64,000 nt of DNA from Candidatus Pseudoruminococcus merdavium (GTDB lineage Bacteria; Bacillota; Clostridia; Oscillospirales; Ruminococcaceae). The position numbers and the translations under genes were made by a program. The stretch is from contig CAJFSS010000015.1 of NCBI GenBank assembly GCA_904419745.1, positions 1-64,000 of the forward strand, in the 5' to 3' direction. Under the pieces are notes generated by a model. The model was not told the origin of the DNA. It made no database searches and saw only the letters and a program-made list of their open reading frames with translations. Within the stretch, counting starts at the first letter, position 1. Every line of letters starts with the position of its first letter. Below are positions 16,756 through 24,336 of the stretch, piece after piece.

Positions 16756-17784
16756 ATGGCAAAACGGCTTGGAAGATATACACTTGCACTGGAAAACCCT
16801 GTACACATAGCAGGATATGCGGCCGTCGGTTCAAAAATGGAGCGGGATGGCCCACTAGGAGACAGGTTTGATATCCTCAATGATGATTCCTATTTTGGAC
16901 AAAAGACATGGGAAAAAGCAGAGAGCATTATGCAAAAACAGGCCTGCCAGCGGGCTTTGGATAAAGCAAAAATGAAAGAAGAGGATATCGATTACATTTT
17001 TGCGGGCGATCTGCTCAACCAGTGTATCAGTTCCAGTTTTTCCATACGGGATTTGGGGATTCCATTTTTTGGCCTGTATGGAGCCTGTTCTACCATGAGT
17101 GAATCGCTTTCCCTTGCTGCTATGACGCTGGAAGGCCACATGGCAGATCGCTGTATTGCATCGACTTCCTCCCATTTTTGTACGGCGGAACGCCAATTCC
17201 GGTTTCCACTGGAATATGGCGGCCAGCGTCCTCCCTCATCCACCTGGACAGCAACAGCGGCTGGAGCCGTTGTACTGGATAATGATCCGGATTCTGTGAA
17301 AACTTCGATAAAGGCATTAACTGCTGGCCGCATTATTGACCTTGGTGTTACGGATCAGAATAATATGGGAGCTGCCATGGCGCCCGCGGCGGCGGATACG
17401 ATTGCCCATTTTTTGACTGATACATCGGTCAAACTCTCCGATATTGACGGGATCTTTACCGGAGATTTGGGTACAGTGGGCAGCGAACTGCTCTATGAGC
17501 TGCTCGACCGTGAAAACATTGATATTAGGAGCAAGCACCAGGACTGTGGACTGTTGCTATACGACCGTGATAAGCAGGATGTCCATGCGGGGGGATCCGG
17601 ATGCGGGTGTTCTGCAAGCGTGCTGTGTTCGTATCTGCTGCCGGAACTGGAAAAGGGTAGTATGCACAACATTTTGTTTATTGCAACGGGCGCGCTGTTG
17701 AGTACAACGAGTGTTCAGCAAAATGAATCCATTCCGGGAATTGCACATCTGGTACAGCTGTGTAAGGAGACAAAGGGGGAATGA
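16756..17784 (+). CDS. spoVAD: Stage V sporulation protein AD
   Basis: 342 residues with a thiolase-like fold: YTLALENPVHIAGYAAVGS, a central segment with the conserved YGACSTMSE, SSHFCTAERQFRFP, and HAGGSGCGCSASVL near the end. SpoVAD binds dipicolinic acid on the inner spore membrane. ATG follows AAGGGGGG. It lies between spoVAC and spoVAE with short gaps, as in other Clostridia. Confidence 0.96.
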   Translation: MAKRLGRYTLALENPVHIAGYAAVGSKMERDGPLGDRFDILNDDSYFGQKTWEKAESIMQKQACQRALDKAKMKEEDIDYIFAGDLLNQCISSSFSIRDLGIPFFGLYGACSTMSESLSLAAMTLEGHMADRCIASTSSHFCTAERQFRFPLEYGGQRPPSSTWTATAAGAVVLDNDPDSVKTSIKALTAGRIIDLGVTDQNNMGAAMAPAAADTIAHFLTDTSVKLSDIDGIFTGDLGTVGSELLYELLDRENIDIRSKHQDCGLLLYDRDKQDVHAGGSGCGCSASVLCSYLLPELEKGSMHNILFIATGALLSTTSVQQNESIPGIAHLVQLCKETKGE

Positions 17785-17787
17785 CAG

Positions 17788-18144
17788 GTGGATTATCTTA
17801 AGGCATTTCTGATTGGGGGTATTATCTGCGCAATTGGTCAAATTTTAATTGACAAGACAAAACTTACCCCTGCCCGTATCTTGGTTTCCTTTGTGGTAGC
17901 AGGTGTTGTCCTTACAGCATTTGGGGTCTATGGGCCGTTGGTAGAATGGGCTGGGGCAGGTGCGTCGGTTCCAATTGTCGGATTCGGGTATTTGCTTGCT
18001 GACGGTGCAATCAAAGCAATTCAGGAAATTGGGTTGTTTGGGGCGTTGACCGGCGGTGTAAAAGCAGCTTCGGCAGGAATTGCAGCTTCCATTTTCTTTG
18101 CCTTCATTATTGCGTTGATTTTCAAACCGAAGGATAAATCGTAA
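17788..18144 (+). CDS. spoVAE: Stage V sporulation protein AE
   Basis: 118 residues, hydrophobic, with FLIGGIICAIGQILID at the start and EWAGAGASVPIVGFGYLLADG in the centre, the same GAGASVPI pattern as SpoVAC. It starts at GTG 17788, 3 nt after spoVAD, with AAAGGGGGA upstream. Together with AC and AD it makes the minimal three-gene clostridial set; AA, AB, AEa and AF are absent here. Confidence 0.94.
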   Translation: MDYLKAFLIGGIICAIGQILIDKTKLTPARILVSFVVAGVVLTAFGVYGPLVEWAGAGASVPIVGFGYLLADGAIKAIQEIGLFGALTGGVKAASAGIAASIFFAFIIALIFKPKDKS

Positions 18145-18146
18145 AG

Positions 18147-18182
18147 AAAAAAGACGGTTGGAACATTCCAACCGTCTTTTTC
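18147..18182. terminator. Bidirectional terminator between spoVAE and fabV
   Basis: Stem AAAAAAGACGGTTGGA / TCCAACCGTCTTTTT-type (18147-18162 with 18167-18182) and a 4-nt loop, between convergent genes. Confidence 0.93.
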
Positions 18183-18186
18183 ATTA

Positions 18187-19365
18187 CTACTGAATGCTTT
18201 GGATGGGGACATGGATGTCCACGTCTGCATCATAATCCACATCGGGCAAATCAAAACCAAACAGTTCGTAAAAATCATGCCAATATCCATCGATGTCTGC
18301 GCATTCTTCCAGGTTTTCATCGTGAATTTTCTCCCAGAGTGAGGAGACTTTTTGCTGAATATCCTCCCTCATTTCCAGGTCGTCCATTCGGATGCGGTTT
18401 TCGCTGTCGGCCTGGACGCTGCCATCAAAGAGTTTCTGGTGGAACAGACGATACATCTGCTCAATACAGCCTTCATGGACGCCCGCCTCTTTCATGACCT
18501 TGTATAGGATGGAAATATACAAGGGGACAATGGGAATAGCGGCACTGGACTGGGTGACCAGGGCCTTGTTGACGGAAATGTAAGCCTGGACGCCGGAGAT
18601 TTGCTCTGTAATTTCCTGAGCGGTTTTGAGAAGATGTGCTTTTGCCCGTCCGATAGAGCCGTCATAGTACATGGGATGGGTGAGCTCGGGCCCAATATAG
18701 GAGTAAGCTACCGTTACTGCACCATCTGTAATGGCGTCGGCAGCCTTGAGCGCTAAAATCCAGTCTTTCCAGTCCTCTCCGCCCATGACCTTGACCGTTT
18801 GTTCAATTTCCTGCTCCGTCGCAGGTTCAATGGTAATTTCGGAAATTTTCTTGGTTTTCAGATCAATGGTCTTATTGGTATAGGATTTTCCAGTTGTCTT
18901 GAGGACGGAGGTATAAACGGTGCCGTCCGGGGCGGTTCTGCGCGGAGCCGCCAGGCTGTAAACTACCATATCCACTTTGCCCAGATCCTGTTTGATGAGC
19001 GCAATGGTCTGTTCTTTTACTTCTTTGGAATAAGCGTCGCCGTTAATGGTTTTGGCATAGTAGCCATCTGTATGTGCGAATTCCTCAAATGCGGCGGTGT
19101 TGTACCATCCGGCGGTACCGGTGCGTTTTCCATCCCCGGGCTTATCAAAGATAACGCCGATTGTGGCGGCGCCGCAGGAATAGGTGGCGGCGATCCGAGA
19201 GGCAAGCCCATAGCCCATGGACGCGCCGAGAACAAGGACTTTTTTCGGCCCTTCTGTTTTGGGCTGGGATTTTGTATATTCTATCTGGGATTTCACGGCT
19301 GCCCGGCATCCGGTGGGATGAGCAGTTGTGCAGATGAATCCCCTGACTTTTGGTGTAACAACCAT
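18187..19365 (-). CDS. fabV: Trans-2-enoyl-CoA/ACP reductase (NADH), FabV/Ter family
   Basis: 392 residues. The NADH-binding motif is VLGASMGYGLASR (about 46-57) and the catalytic pair is Y-x8-K, with Tyr 233 and Lys 242 in PMYYDGSIGRAK; SLAAPRRT also fits. The family reduces crotonyl-CoA to butyryl-CoA without flavin (Ter), or enoyl-ACP in fatty acid synthesis with triclosan resistance (FabV). Which role applies cannot be read from the sequence. ATG 19365 has AGGAGA upstream; the open frame extends 61 codons further but runs into the promoter. Confidence 0.93.
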   Translation of the reverse strand: MVVTPKVRGFICTTAHPTGCRAAVKSQIEYTKSQPKTEGPKKVLVLGASMGYGLASRIAATYSCGAATIGVIFDKPGDGKRTGTAGWYNTAAFEEFAHTDGYYAKTINGDAYSKEVKEQTIALIKQDLGKVDMVVYSLAAPRRTAPDGTVYTSVLKTTGKSYTNKTIDLKTKKISEITIEPATEQEIEQTVKVMGGEDWKDWILALKAADAITDGAVTVAYSYIGPELTHPMYYDGSIGRAKAHLLKTAQEITEQISGVQAYISVNKALVTQSSAAIPIVPLYISILYKVMKEAGVHEGCIEQMYRLFHQKLFDGSVQADSENRIRMDDLEMREDIQQKVSSLWEKIHDENLEECADIDGYWHDFYELFGFDLPDVDYDADVDIHVPIQSIQ

Positions 19366-19396
19366 AGTGTATATTCTCCTTTCCAGTAATAGTGGT

Positions 19397-19425
19397 ATTT
19401 TACCATGGATTTTAAAAAGATACAA
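19397..19425 (-). promoter_or_regulatory. Promoter for fabV
   Basis: Read on the minus strand: TTGTAT (19420-19425), a 17-bp spacer and TAAAAT (19397-19402), about 30 nt before the start codon. Confidence 0.6.
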
Positions 19426-19463
19426 TGTGAAGAAAGGAGAAAGGGCTTGGAAAAGAAATATCG

Positions 19464-19506
19464 GAAATAAAAACAGGACGGATGTCCATTCCGCCCTGTT
19501 TTTATT
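19464..19506 (-). terminator. Terminator downstream of the aldo/keto reductase-like gene
   Basis: AAAACAGG..CGGA and TCCG..CCTGTTTT pair around a short loop with a small internal mismatch; T-rich flanks lie on both sides. It separates the gene at 19529 from fabV. Confidence 0.8.
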
Positions 19507-19528
19507 TTTCACCGAACCGTGAGCTTTT

Positions 19529-20686
19529 TTACTTTCCAAAAACAGCAACCGCCTGTTTCATATTTTCCGTGACGGCTACGCCAAACGGGCAGTTGCGCTC
19601 ACAGCTGTGGCAACCAATGCATTCTGAAGCCGTGTGTTCCAGCGCTGTATAGTGTTCTTTGACAGTAGGTGGGACGTCTTCGTTCATTTTGGCGAGGTCC
19701 AGGTACTTATTGACCTGTGCAATGTCGATATGGGATGGACAGGGCAGACAGTGGTTGCAGTACATGCACTTGCCACGCAGAGAAAAAGCGGGTTTTGCTG
19801 TTAAAACAGCGGAATAATCTTTTTCTTCCTCTGTCATCTCTTCATAGCCGATCGCCTCTTTGATTTCCTGCGCATTATGTACTCCAACCAGAACGCTGGA
19901 AACTGCCGGACGTGTCAGACTGTAGTGGATACACTGTGCCGGGGTCAGGGCAATCCCAAAGGGCGAGGATTTTGCGTTGAGCAGGGCGCCTGCCCCCATG
20001 CTCTTCATAACGGTCAAACCAATTCCTTTGGTTTCGCAGGCACGGTAGAATTCTTCCCGCACGGGATTGATTCCATTGAGTGTATTTTTTCGATAGGTTT
20101 CCAGATCAAAGAGCTGCCTGGTGTTTTCCAAATTTTCCGGCAGAAGATCATATGCCGGATTGATACTGAACATGATCACGTCAATGATACCGGAATTCAC
20201 TGCGCGCAGACCGCAGACCGGGTCATGGGTACTGATGCCAAGGGCTTTGATGATCCCCTGTTTTTTTAATGAGAGGGCATAGTTTATTAACGGCGCGTTA
20301 TCAAAAATTTTGTCGCTGTCCGCTTTGGTATCCACACAGTGGAACATGCCAATGTCCACATAATCGGTGCGCATCCTTGTTAAGAAGTCTTCAAAGAAAA
20401 ACTTACACTCCCCCAACTCACGGCTTCGTCCATACTGGCCATCTTTCCATCTGGAGCCGATATGACCCTGAAGGATGACCTGTTCCCGGCGCCCTTCCAA
20501 CGCCTTTCCAATATCGGTGCGAACCTGTGGCTGGGACATAAAAACATCCATGATATTGATGCCGCCAGCAAGTGCAGCGTCAATTACGGATTCAATTACC
20601 TCATAATTCTGGTTTTCCAGGTGTTCGCATCCAAGCCCAATTTCGCTGACTTTCATCCCCGTATTGCCAAGTTCACGATAATTCAT
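19529..20686 (-). CDS. Aldo/keto reductase-like protein with ferredoxin-type C-terminus
   Basis: 385 residues. The N-terminal 290 residues follow the AKR barrel (YRELGNTGMKVSEIGLGC, GIIKALGISTHD, QCIHYSLTRPAVSSVLVGV). The C-terminus has cysteines at 307, 310, 313 and 316 (CMYCNHCLPCP, spacing 2-2-2) and a classical CIGCHSCERNCP (356, 359, 362, 366), so two [4Fe-4S] clusters are possible. The usual AKR segment DTAxxYG reads DVFMSQP (from Asp 47), without the Tyr, and the Lys position reads QGHIG with His 75. His 116 is in place. Ordinary NADPH carbonyl reduction is therefore doubtful. Function unknown. Confidence 0.85.
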   Translation of the reverse strand: MNYRELGNTGMKVSEIGLGCEHLENQNYEVIESVIDAALAGGINIMDVFMSQPQVRTDIGKALEGRREQVILQGHIGSRWKDGQYGRSRELGECKFFFEDFLTRMRTDYVDIGMFHCVDTKADSDKIFDNAPLINYALSLKKQGIIKALGISTHDPVCGLRAVNSGIIDVIMFSINPAYDLLPENLENTRQLFDLETYRKNTLNGINPVREEFYRACETKGIGLTVMKSMGAGALLNAKSSPFGIALTPAQCIHYSLTRPAVSSVLVGVHNAQEIKEAIGYEEMTEEEKDYSAVLTAKPAFSLRGKCMYCNHCLPCPSHIDIAQVNKYLDLAKMNEDVPPTVKEHYTALEHTASECIGCHSCERNCPFGVAVTENMKQAVAVFGK

Positions 20687-20803
20687 AGCAGTACCCCTCT
20701 TTCTGACAATAGTATTTTCTTACCGTTTTTATTATACGCCCGCCAGTGAGCAAACACAATGGATGAACAGGAAAGACAAAATAAGAGAGTTTTCGGTGGT
20801 CAG

Positions 20804-20835
20804 AAAAACACCCTGCCAGAAAGCAGGGTGTTTTT
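20804..20835 (-). terminator. Terminator of the tetR-DUF3842 unit
   Basis: AAAAACACCCTGC / GCAGGGTGTTTTT with a 6-nt loop, just past the stop codon at 20837. Symmetric, so usable in both directions. Confidence 0.92.
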
Positions 20836-20836
20836 G

Positions 20837-21247
20837 TCAGTGAGAGGAGAAGTGGATCGCTTCTTCTACAGCAAGTCGGACATAGTCCGTGTAAGAGAGA
20901 TCGCCGACTCCTACCACAGTGTTGTTACAACGGTTAATGGGGATCAGGATTTTATGAGCAGGACTTTGCCCCACGGCTTTTGCCATAGCTGGGGTAATTT
21001 CCCCAAGCAGGGAGTCCGCAATAACAATTCCAAGTGGGCCGATGATAAGCTGTGCGTCCCTACAGGCGACCAGTGCCGGATTTTCCCCAGTGGCCCCGGC
21101 GTCTGCTCCCGCTTTGAGCATGGCAGAAGTGGCAATGCTATTGGTTCCGATTGCAGTGATTTTTGCTTGCGGCAAACTTGTTTTCAGCTGTTCAACCAGC
21201 ATTCTTCCAAGACGTCCGCCCTGTCCATCGAGTATTACAATGTTCAA
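20837..21247 (-). CDS. DUF3842 family protein
   Basis: 136 residues starting at TTG 21247 (AAAGGATG upstream). It begins NIVILDGQGGRLGRMLVEQL, a Rossmann-like glycine loop, and continues ITAIGTNSIATSAMLKAGAD, then GATGENP, QLIIGPLGIV and KILIPINRCNNTVVGV. This matches, from memory, the DUF3842 family of Clostridia, whose function is not known. The conserved glycine loop suggests nucleotide or cofactor binding. It begins 7 nt after the TetR-type gene and ends at a terminator, so the two form a unit. Confidence 0.85.
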   Translation of the reverse strand: MNIVILDGQGGRLGRMLVEQLKTSLPQAKITAIGTNSIATSAMLKAGADAGATGENPALVACRDAQLIIGPLGIVIADSLLGEITPAMAKAVGQSPAHKILIPINRCNNTVVGVGDLSYTDYVRLAVEEAIHFSSH

Positions 21248-21254
21248 ATATATT

Positions 21255-21839
21255 TCATCCTTTCTGTACAGGTAAAAACAGGATATCATAACAGTGTTTG
21301 ATTTCCTGTAAAATATCTCCCCCCTGTTGCATGGTACACCAGCGCATAATGGCACCGTAGATCATTTCATTTTTGGCCATGAGTAGATCTTCCGGTCTTG
21401 AAGGGTTGCGAATCTGACTGGCCTGCTGTGCTTTTTGGATAAGACCAAGTTCCAGTTTGGTGATTTCATCTCCCAGGTGTTCCATTTCAAAACGCGCTTT
21501 TTCTCCGGACAAACTGACTGCAAACAATTGCCGAATGAGCCTGCTGCCAGCGCATTCCAAAAAAGCAATATAAGCACGGTCGATCTGCCACAGCTGTTCA
21601 TAGTGGTTTTCGATCGACATGATGTACGCCATCCGTTCCACAGAAAGCGTGGAAGAACGGCGATAAAATTCAATCAGGATTTCATCCTTGGAATCAAAGT
21701 AATAATAAAAAGTGTTTTTGGCAATGCCTGCCGCTTTGCAGATATGGGCAAGCGTCACATTGTCATAGCCATTTTCCTGGATAAGGGACAACGCCTTTTG
21801 AAAAATGATTTCTTTTGTCTTTTCTCCGGGCCGAGCCAT
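21255..21839 (-). CDS. TetR-family transcriptional regulator
   Basis: 194 residues. The N-terminal helix-turn-helix domain is clear: GEKTKEIIFQKALSLIQENGYDNVTLAHICKAAG and then AKNTFYYYFDSKDEIL (recognition helix near residues 40-50). The rest is a helical ligand-binding/dimer domain without recognisable ligand. GAGAGGGG precedes the ATG. The promoter and a perfect palindrome lie immediately upstream, so it probably controls itself and perhaps the divergent HEAT gene. It shares a transcript with DUF3842. Confidence 0.92.
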   Translation of the reverse strand: MARPGEKTKEIIFQKALSLIQENGYDNVTLAHICKAAGIAKNTFYYYFDSKDEILIEFYRRSSTLSVERMAYIMSIENHYEQLWQIDRAYIAFLECAGSRLIRQLFAVSLSGEKARFEMEHLGDEITKLELGLIQKAQQASQIRNPSRPEDLLMAKNEMIYGAIMRWCTMQQGGDILQEIKHCYDILFLPVQKG

Positions 21840-21883
21840 GGAAAATCCCCTCTCTTTCCCGATTTTATGACATACTCCATCCT

Positions 21884-21912
21884 ATTATATCAATTATATA
21901 AAGAAAAAACAA
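21884..21912 (-). promoter_or_regulatory. Promoter for tetR-DUF3842
   Basis: Read on the minus strand: TTGTTT (21907-21912), a 17-bp spacer and TATAAT (21884-21889). The -35 lies in a half-site copy (AAAAAACAATA, 21904-21914) of the nearby palindrome. Confidence 0.7.
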
Positions 21913-21922
21913 TAAGATTAAT

Positions 21923-21942
21923 AAAAAACAATATTGTTTTTT
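21923..21942. promoter_or_regulatory. Perfect 20-bp palindrome, candidate TetR-type operator
   Basis: AAAAAACAATATTGTTTTTT is a perfect palindrome 84 nt upstream of the regulator start. The half-site AAAAAACAATA is repeated 19 bp away at 21904-21914, over the -35 box. This fits autoregulation by the adjacent TetR-type protein. Confidence 0.65.
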
Positions 21943-22002
21943 AGATTTTTTGGTAAAATAAACAAATTTCACTTCCATTTCTTTTTCTGTATTCAAACCA
22001 TA

Positions 22003-22034
22003 TTAACATTTTTATAGTACCAAAGTACTATAAT
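22003..22034 (+). promoter_or_regulatory. Palindrome over the promoter of the HEAT-repeat gene
   Basis: TATAGTAC CAAA GTACTATA (22013-22032) is perfect and overlaps a TATAAT box (22029-22034). TTAACA at 22003-22008 is a possible -35, but the spacer would be 20 bp. The sequence differs from the palindrome at 21923, so another regulator is likely. Confidence 0.55.
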
Positions 22035-22065
22035 ATAGGCAGAAAAAATTTAAGGAGGCATGGAT

Positions 22066-22407
22066 ATGTTCACAAATATGAAAATAAATAAAATAAAGAA
22101 GTGTGTCCAACATAAAAATTATGAAGGAATCCTTCCCTATTGTGAGGCGGAGGAACCAGAAATTAGGATTGCTGCTGCAGAAGGCCTTGCGGAAATCGGC
22201 AACGATGAGGCCAACAATGCTTTAATTGGAATGTTGAGAGATCATGACATGTCTGTCAAAATTGCCGCAGTAAATGCACTGGGTAAAGTCAAGGAATTCC
22301 GGTCTTCTACATTCATTTCTCACGAAATGGAGCACTCCAAAGATGAAGCTTTTGTGGCAGCTTGCAAAAGGGCTCTGGGGGCCATCCATGATGGTGGACA
22401 TGAATAA
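22066..22407 (+). CDS. Small HEAT-repeat protein
   Basis: 113 residues from ATG 22066. Two to three HEAT-type helical pairs are visible: PEIRIAAAEGLAEIGNDEANNALIGML, HDMSVKIAAVNALGKVKEF and DEAFVAACKRALGAIHDGG. Such repeats form protein-binding surfaces (some related repeats are in phycobilisome lyases), and no catalytic residue is seen. The ATG at 22060 is only 1 nt from AGGAGG, so the second ATG, 7 nt away, is preferred. Function unknown. Confidence 0.85.
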   Translation: MFTNMKINKIKKCVQHKNYEGILPYCEAEEPEIRIAAAEGLAEIGNDEANNALIGMLRDHDMSVKIAAVNALGKVKEFRSSTFISHEMEHSKDEAFVAACKRALGAIHDGGHE

Positions 22408-22432
22408 AATGATTTTTCATAATCATTCCTTC

Positions 22433-22480
22433 TTAGAAAAACTTCCGGACTTCTTGATAAAAGTCTGGAAGTTTTTCTAA
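22433..22480 (+). terminator. Terminator of the HEAT-repeat gene
   Basis: A 20-bp stem (22433-22452 with 22461-22480, one G-T pair) around TTCCGGAC / GTCTGGAA, with a T-rich right arm. Confidence 0.88.
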
Positions 22481-22545
22481 AATTTAGATATGCTTGTGGA
22501 AGCTAAGCGATGTATCTACTTCTACAAAGTAAGGGGAAAACAGGA

Positions 22546-22884
22546 ATGGGAAAATTGAAATTAGCAATCATTTCTATGTGGCAGTGTCTGTTGGGGTTTC
22601 TGTCTCCAGCTTTTATTGGGATCATTTATATGATGATCACAGGACATGGCAAGGGATATGATTATGATTTGCGGGAGGAAACCGGCTTTTATGTTGAGCT
22701 TGGCATTATTGCCGTGATCTTGTACTTTTGTTTAATAATTCCGGGGTTCTTGTGGTCGGGCAAGGCGTTCTGCCGTATCAAAAAGAAAACGGCTCTTCTG
22801 CCCTGCGCCCTTTTTTTCGTAGGGTTTCTCATTACTGTATGCTGGATGGGATTTAAAAATTTTCTGAGTTTCTTTTTAGGATAA
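22546..22884 (+). CDS. Small membrane protein, unknown function
   Basis: 112 residues from ATG 22546, chosen because AAGGGG at 22531-22536 is 9 nt upstream; an ATG at 22510 is possible. Three hydrophobic helices are seen: about residues 9-30, then ELGIIAVILYFCLIIPGFLW, then ALLPCALFFVGFLITVCW. The first loop is charged (GKGYDYDLREE). No recognised family. Confidence 0.7.
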   Translation: MGKLKLAIISMWQCLLGFLSPAFIGIIYMMITGHGKGYDYDLREETGFYVELGIIAVILYFCLIIPGFLWSGKAFCRIKKKTALLPCALFFVGFLITVCWMGFKNFLSFFLG

Positions 22885-22890
22885 GACTGC

Positions 22891-23016
22891 TCAATCCTTT
22901 TCTATGAAAAGAGGATGTACGCAGTTGTCATTCCATTTGAAAAAATACAAAGCCGCCGGAATGATGGCGATTCCGACGACTCCCTCTATGGTTATAAACA
23001 AATGAAGACAAAATTT
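22891..23016 (-). pseudogene. Possible remnant of a membrane-protein C-terminus
   Basis: On the minus strand 41 codons are open and end with a stop at 22891. They read like coding sequence: a hydrophobic stretch GVVGIAIIPAALYFF then KWNDNCVHPLFIEKD. There is no ribosome binding site, only a TTG at 23001, and an in-frame stop lies just upstream. It could be the tail of a lost gene. The rest of 22885-23159 is AT-rich and holds nothing I recognise. Confidence 0.3.
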
Positions 23017-23159
23017 TTAGAGAACCGACAGGATTCTCTTTCTATAAAATAGTATACAATTATCCGAAAATGTATGCAAGGAAAAAACAATCTTTTGACA
23101 TAATAATAACAGAACGTTCACAATTTGTACTTAATTCTTTAGTGGAGTGATTTGGACTT

Positions 23160-24137
23160 TTACTCTCCACTATGGCAAGCCTTGTCCAGTACATGCCGGG
23201 CAAGCTGTTTGGCGTCTTCAAAAAAGGATAGGTGGGAGCTTTCCTCCCGCAGGACGGCGGCCCCGCGCATCCCTTTCATATACCAGGAGGCGTGTTTGCG
23301 GCATTCCTTCATGCCGATATACTCGCCTTTGAGTTCGCAGGTCAGGGCAATATGGCGCAACATAACCTGCATTTTTTCCTCCACACCCGGTTCCGGAGGG
23401 AGAGTTCCACTTTGCAGGTATTGGCGTACTTGGGAAAACAACCATGGTTTTCCCAGCGCTCCTCTCCCGATCATTACTAGATCACATCCGGTTCGCTCAT
23501 ACATCTGTACAGCGGATTGCGCACTGTCGACATCCCCATTTCCAATGACAGGGATAGAAACCGCTTGTTTTACCTGCCGGATAATATCAATGTCCACTGG
23601 AGGAGCATACATTTGCTTGCGGGTGCGTCCATGTATGGTCAGTGCATCCGCGCCGTTTGCCTCGAGCATTTTTGCAAACTCCACGGCGTTGACATGTTCA
23701 TCGTCCCATCCTTTTCGGAATTTGACCGTAACGGGGATATCGACTGCTTCTTTGACGGCGCGGACAATGTTTCCCGCAAGTTCCGGCGTTTTCATCAGCG
23801 CGCTGCCGGAACCGCTGGTTGCAATTTTGGGTGCAGGGCAGCCCATATTGATGTCAATGATATCCGGGGAATAGGAGAGAGCGAGTTTTGCCGCCTGGGC
23901 CATTACCTCTGGTTCTTCCCCAAAAAGCTGGATGGCAACAGGGTGTTCGATTGGGTCAAGTTCCAGCAGATGGGGTGTTTTTTTGTCCCCCATTGTCATC
24001 GCCTTGGCGCTTGCCATTTCTGTGACAAGGTAGGCGGCGCCAAATTCTTTGCAGATGACGCGAAATGCCTGATCTGTAACCCCTGCCATTGGGGCCAGGG
24101 CTGCGGTGCGCTCAATATTGACAGTACCTATTTTCAA
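23160..24137 (-). CDS. dusB: tRNA-dihydrouridine synthase
   Basis: 325 residues. The flavin barrel shows ALAPMAGVTDQAFR, QLFGEEPEVMAQAA, IDINMGCPAPKI (catalytic Cys), VKFRKGWDD, LTIHGRTRKQMY and PVIGNGDVDS, then IGRGALGKPWLF. It reduces uridines in the tRNA D-loop using FMN. I prefer TTG 24137, which gives MKIGTVNIE and leaves normal spacing to AAAGGATG; the ATG at 24146 has the site touching it. Transcribed away from polA. Confidence 0.93.
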   Translation of the reverse strand: MKIGTVNIERTAALAPMAGVTDQAFRVICKEFGAAYLVTEMASAKAMTMGDKKTPHLLELDPIEHPVAIQLFGEEPEVMAQAAKLALSYSPDIIDINMGCPAPKIATSGSGSALMKTPELAGNIVRAVKEAVDIPVTVKFRKGWDDEHVNAVEFAKMLEANGADALTIHGRTRKQMYAPPVDIDIIRQVKQAVSIPVIGNGDVDSAQSAVQMYERTGCDLVMIGRGALGKPWLFSQVRQYLQSGTLPPEPGVEEKMQVMLRHIALTCELKGEYIGMKECRKHASWYMKGMRGAAVLREESSHLSFFEDAKQLARHVLDKACHSGE

Positions 24138-24336
24138 AACAATCATCCTTTTTCTAGTATCGCAGGACAGACGGGGAATCCTATTCAGAGAGCTGTGGGA
24201 TTTTTCAAATTTTTTGGAAAACAGTAAAATCCATGTTTTCCTATTTTAACAAATTTCACATTGTGATACAATAAGGAACATAAAATGGAGTAACTGTATG
24301 CCATTTTGGTATGCAGCAAGAAAGGGGCGCGGTATT

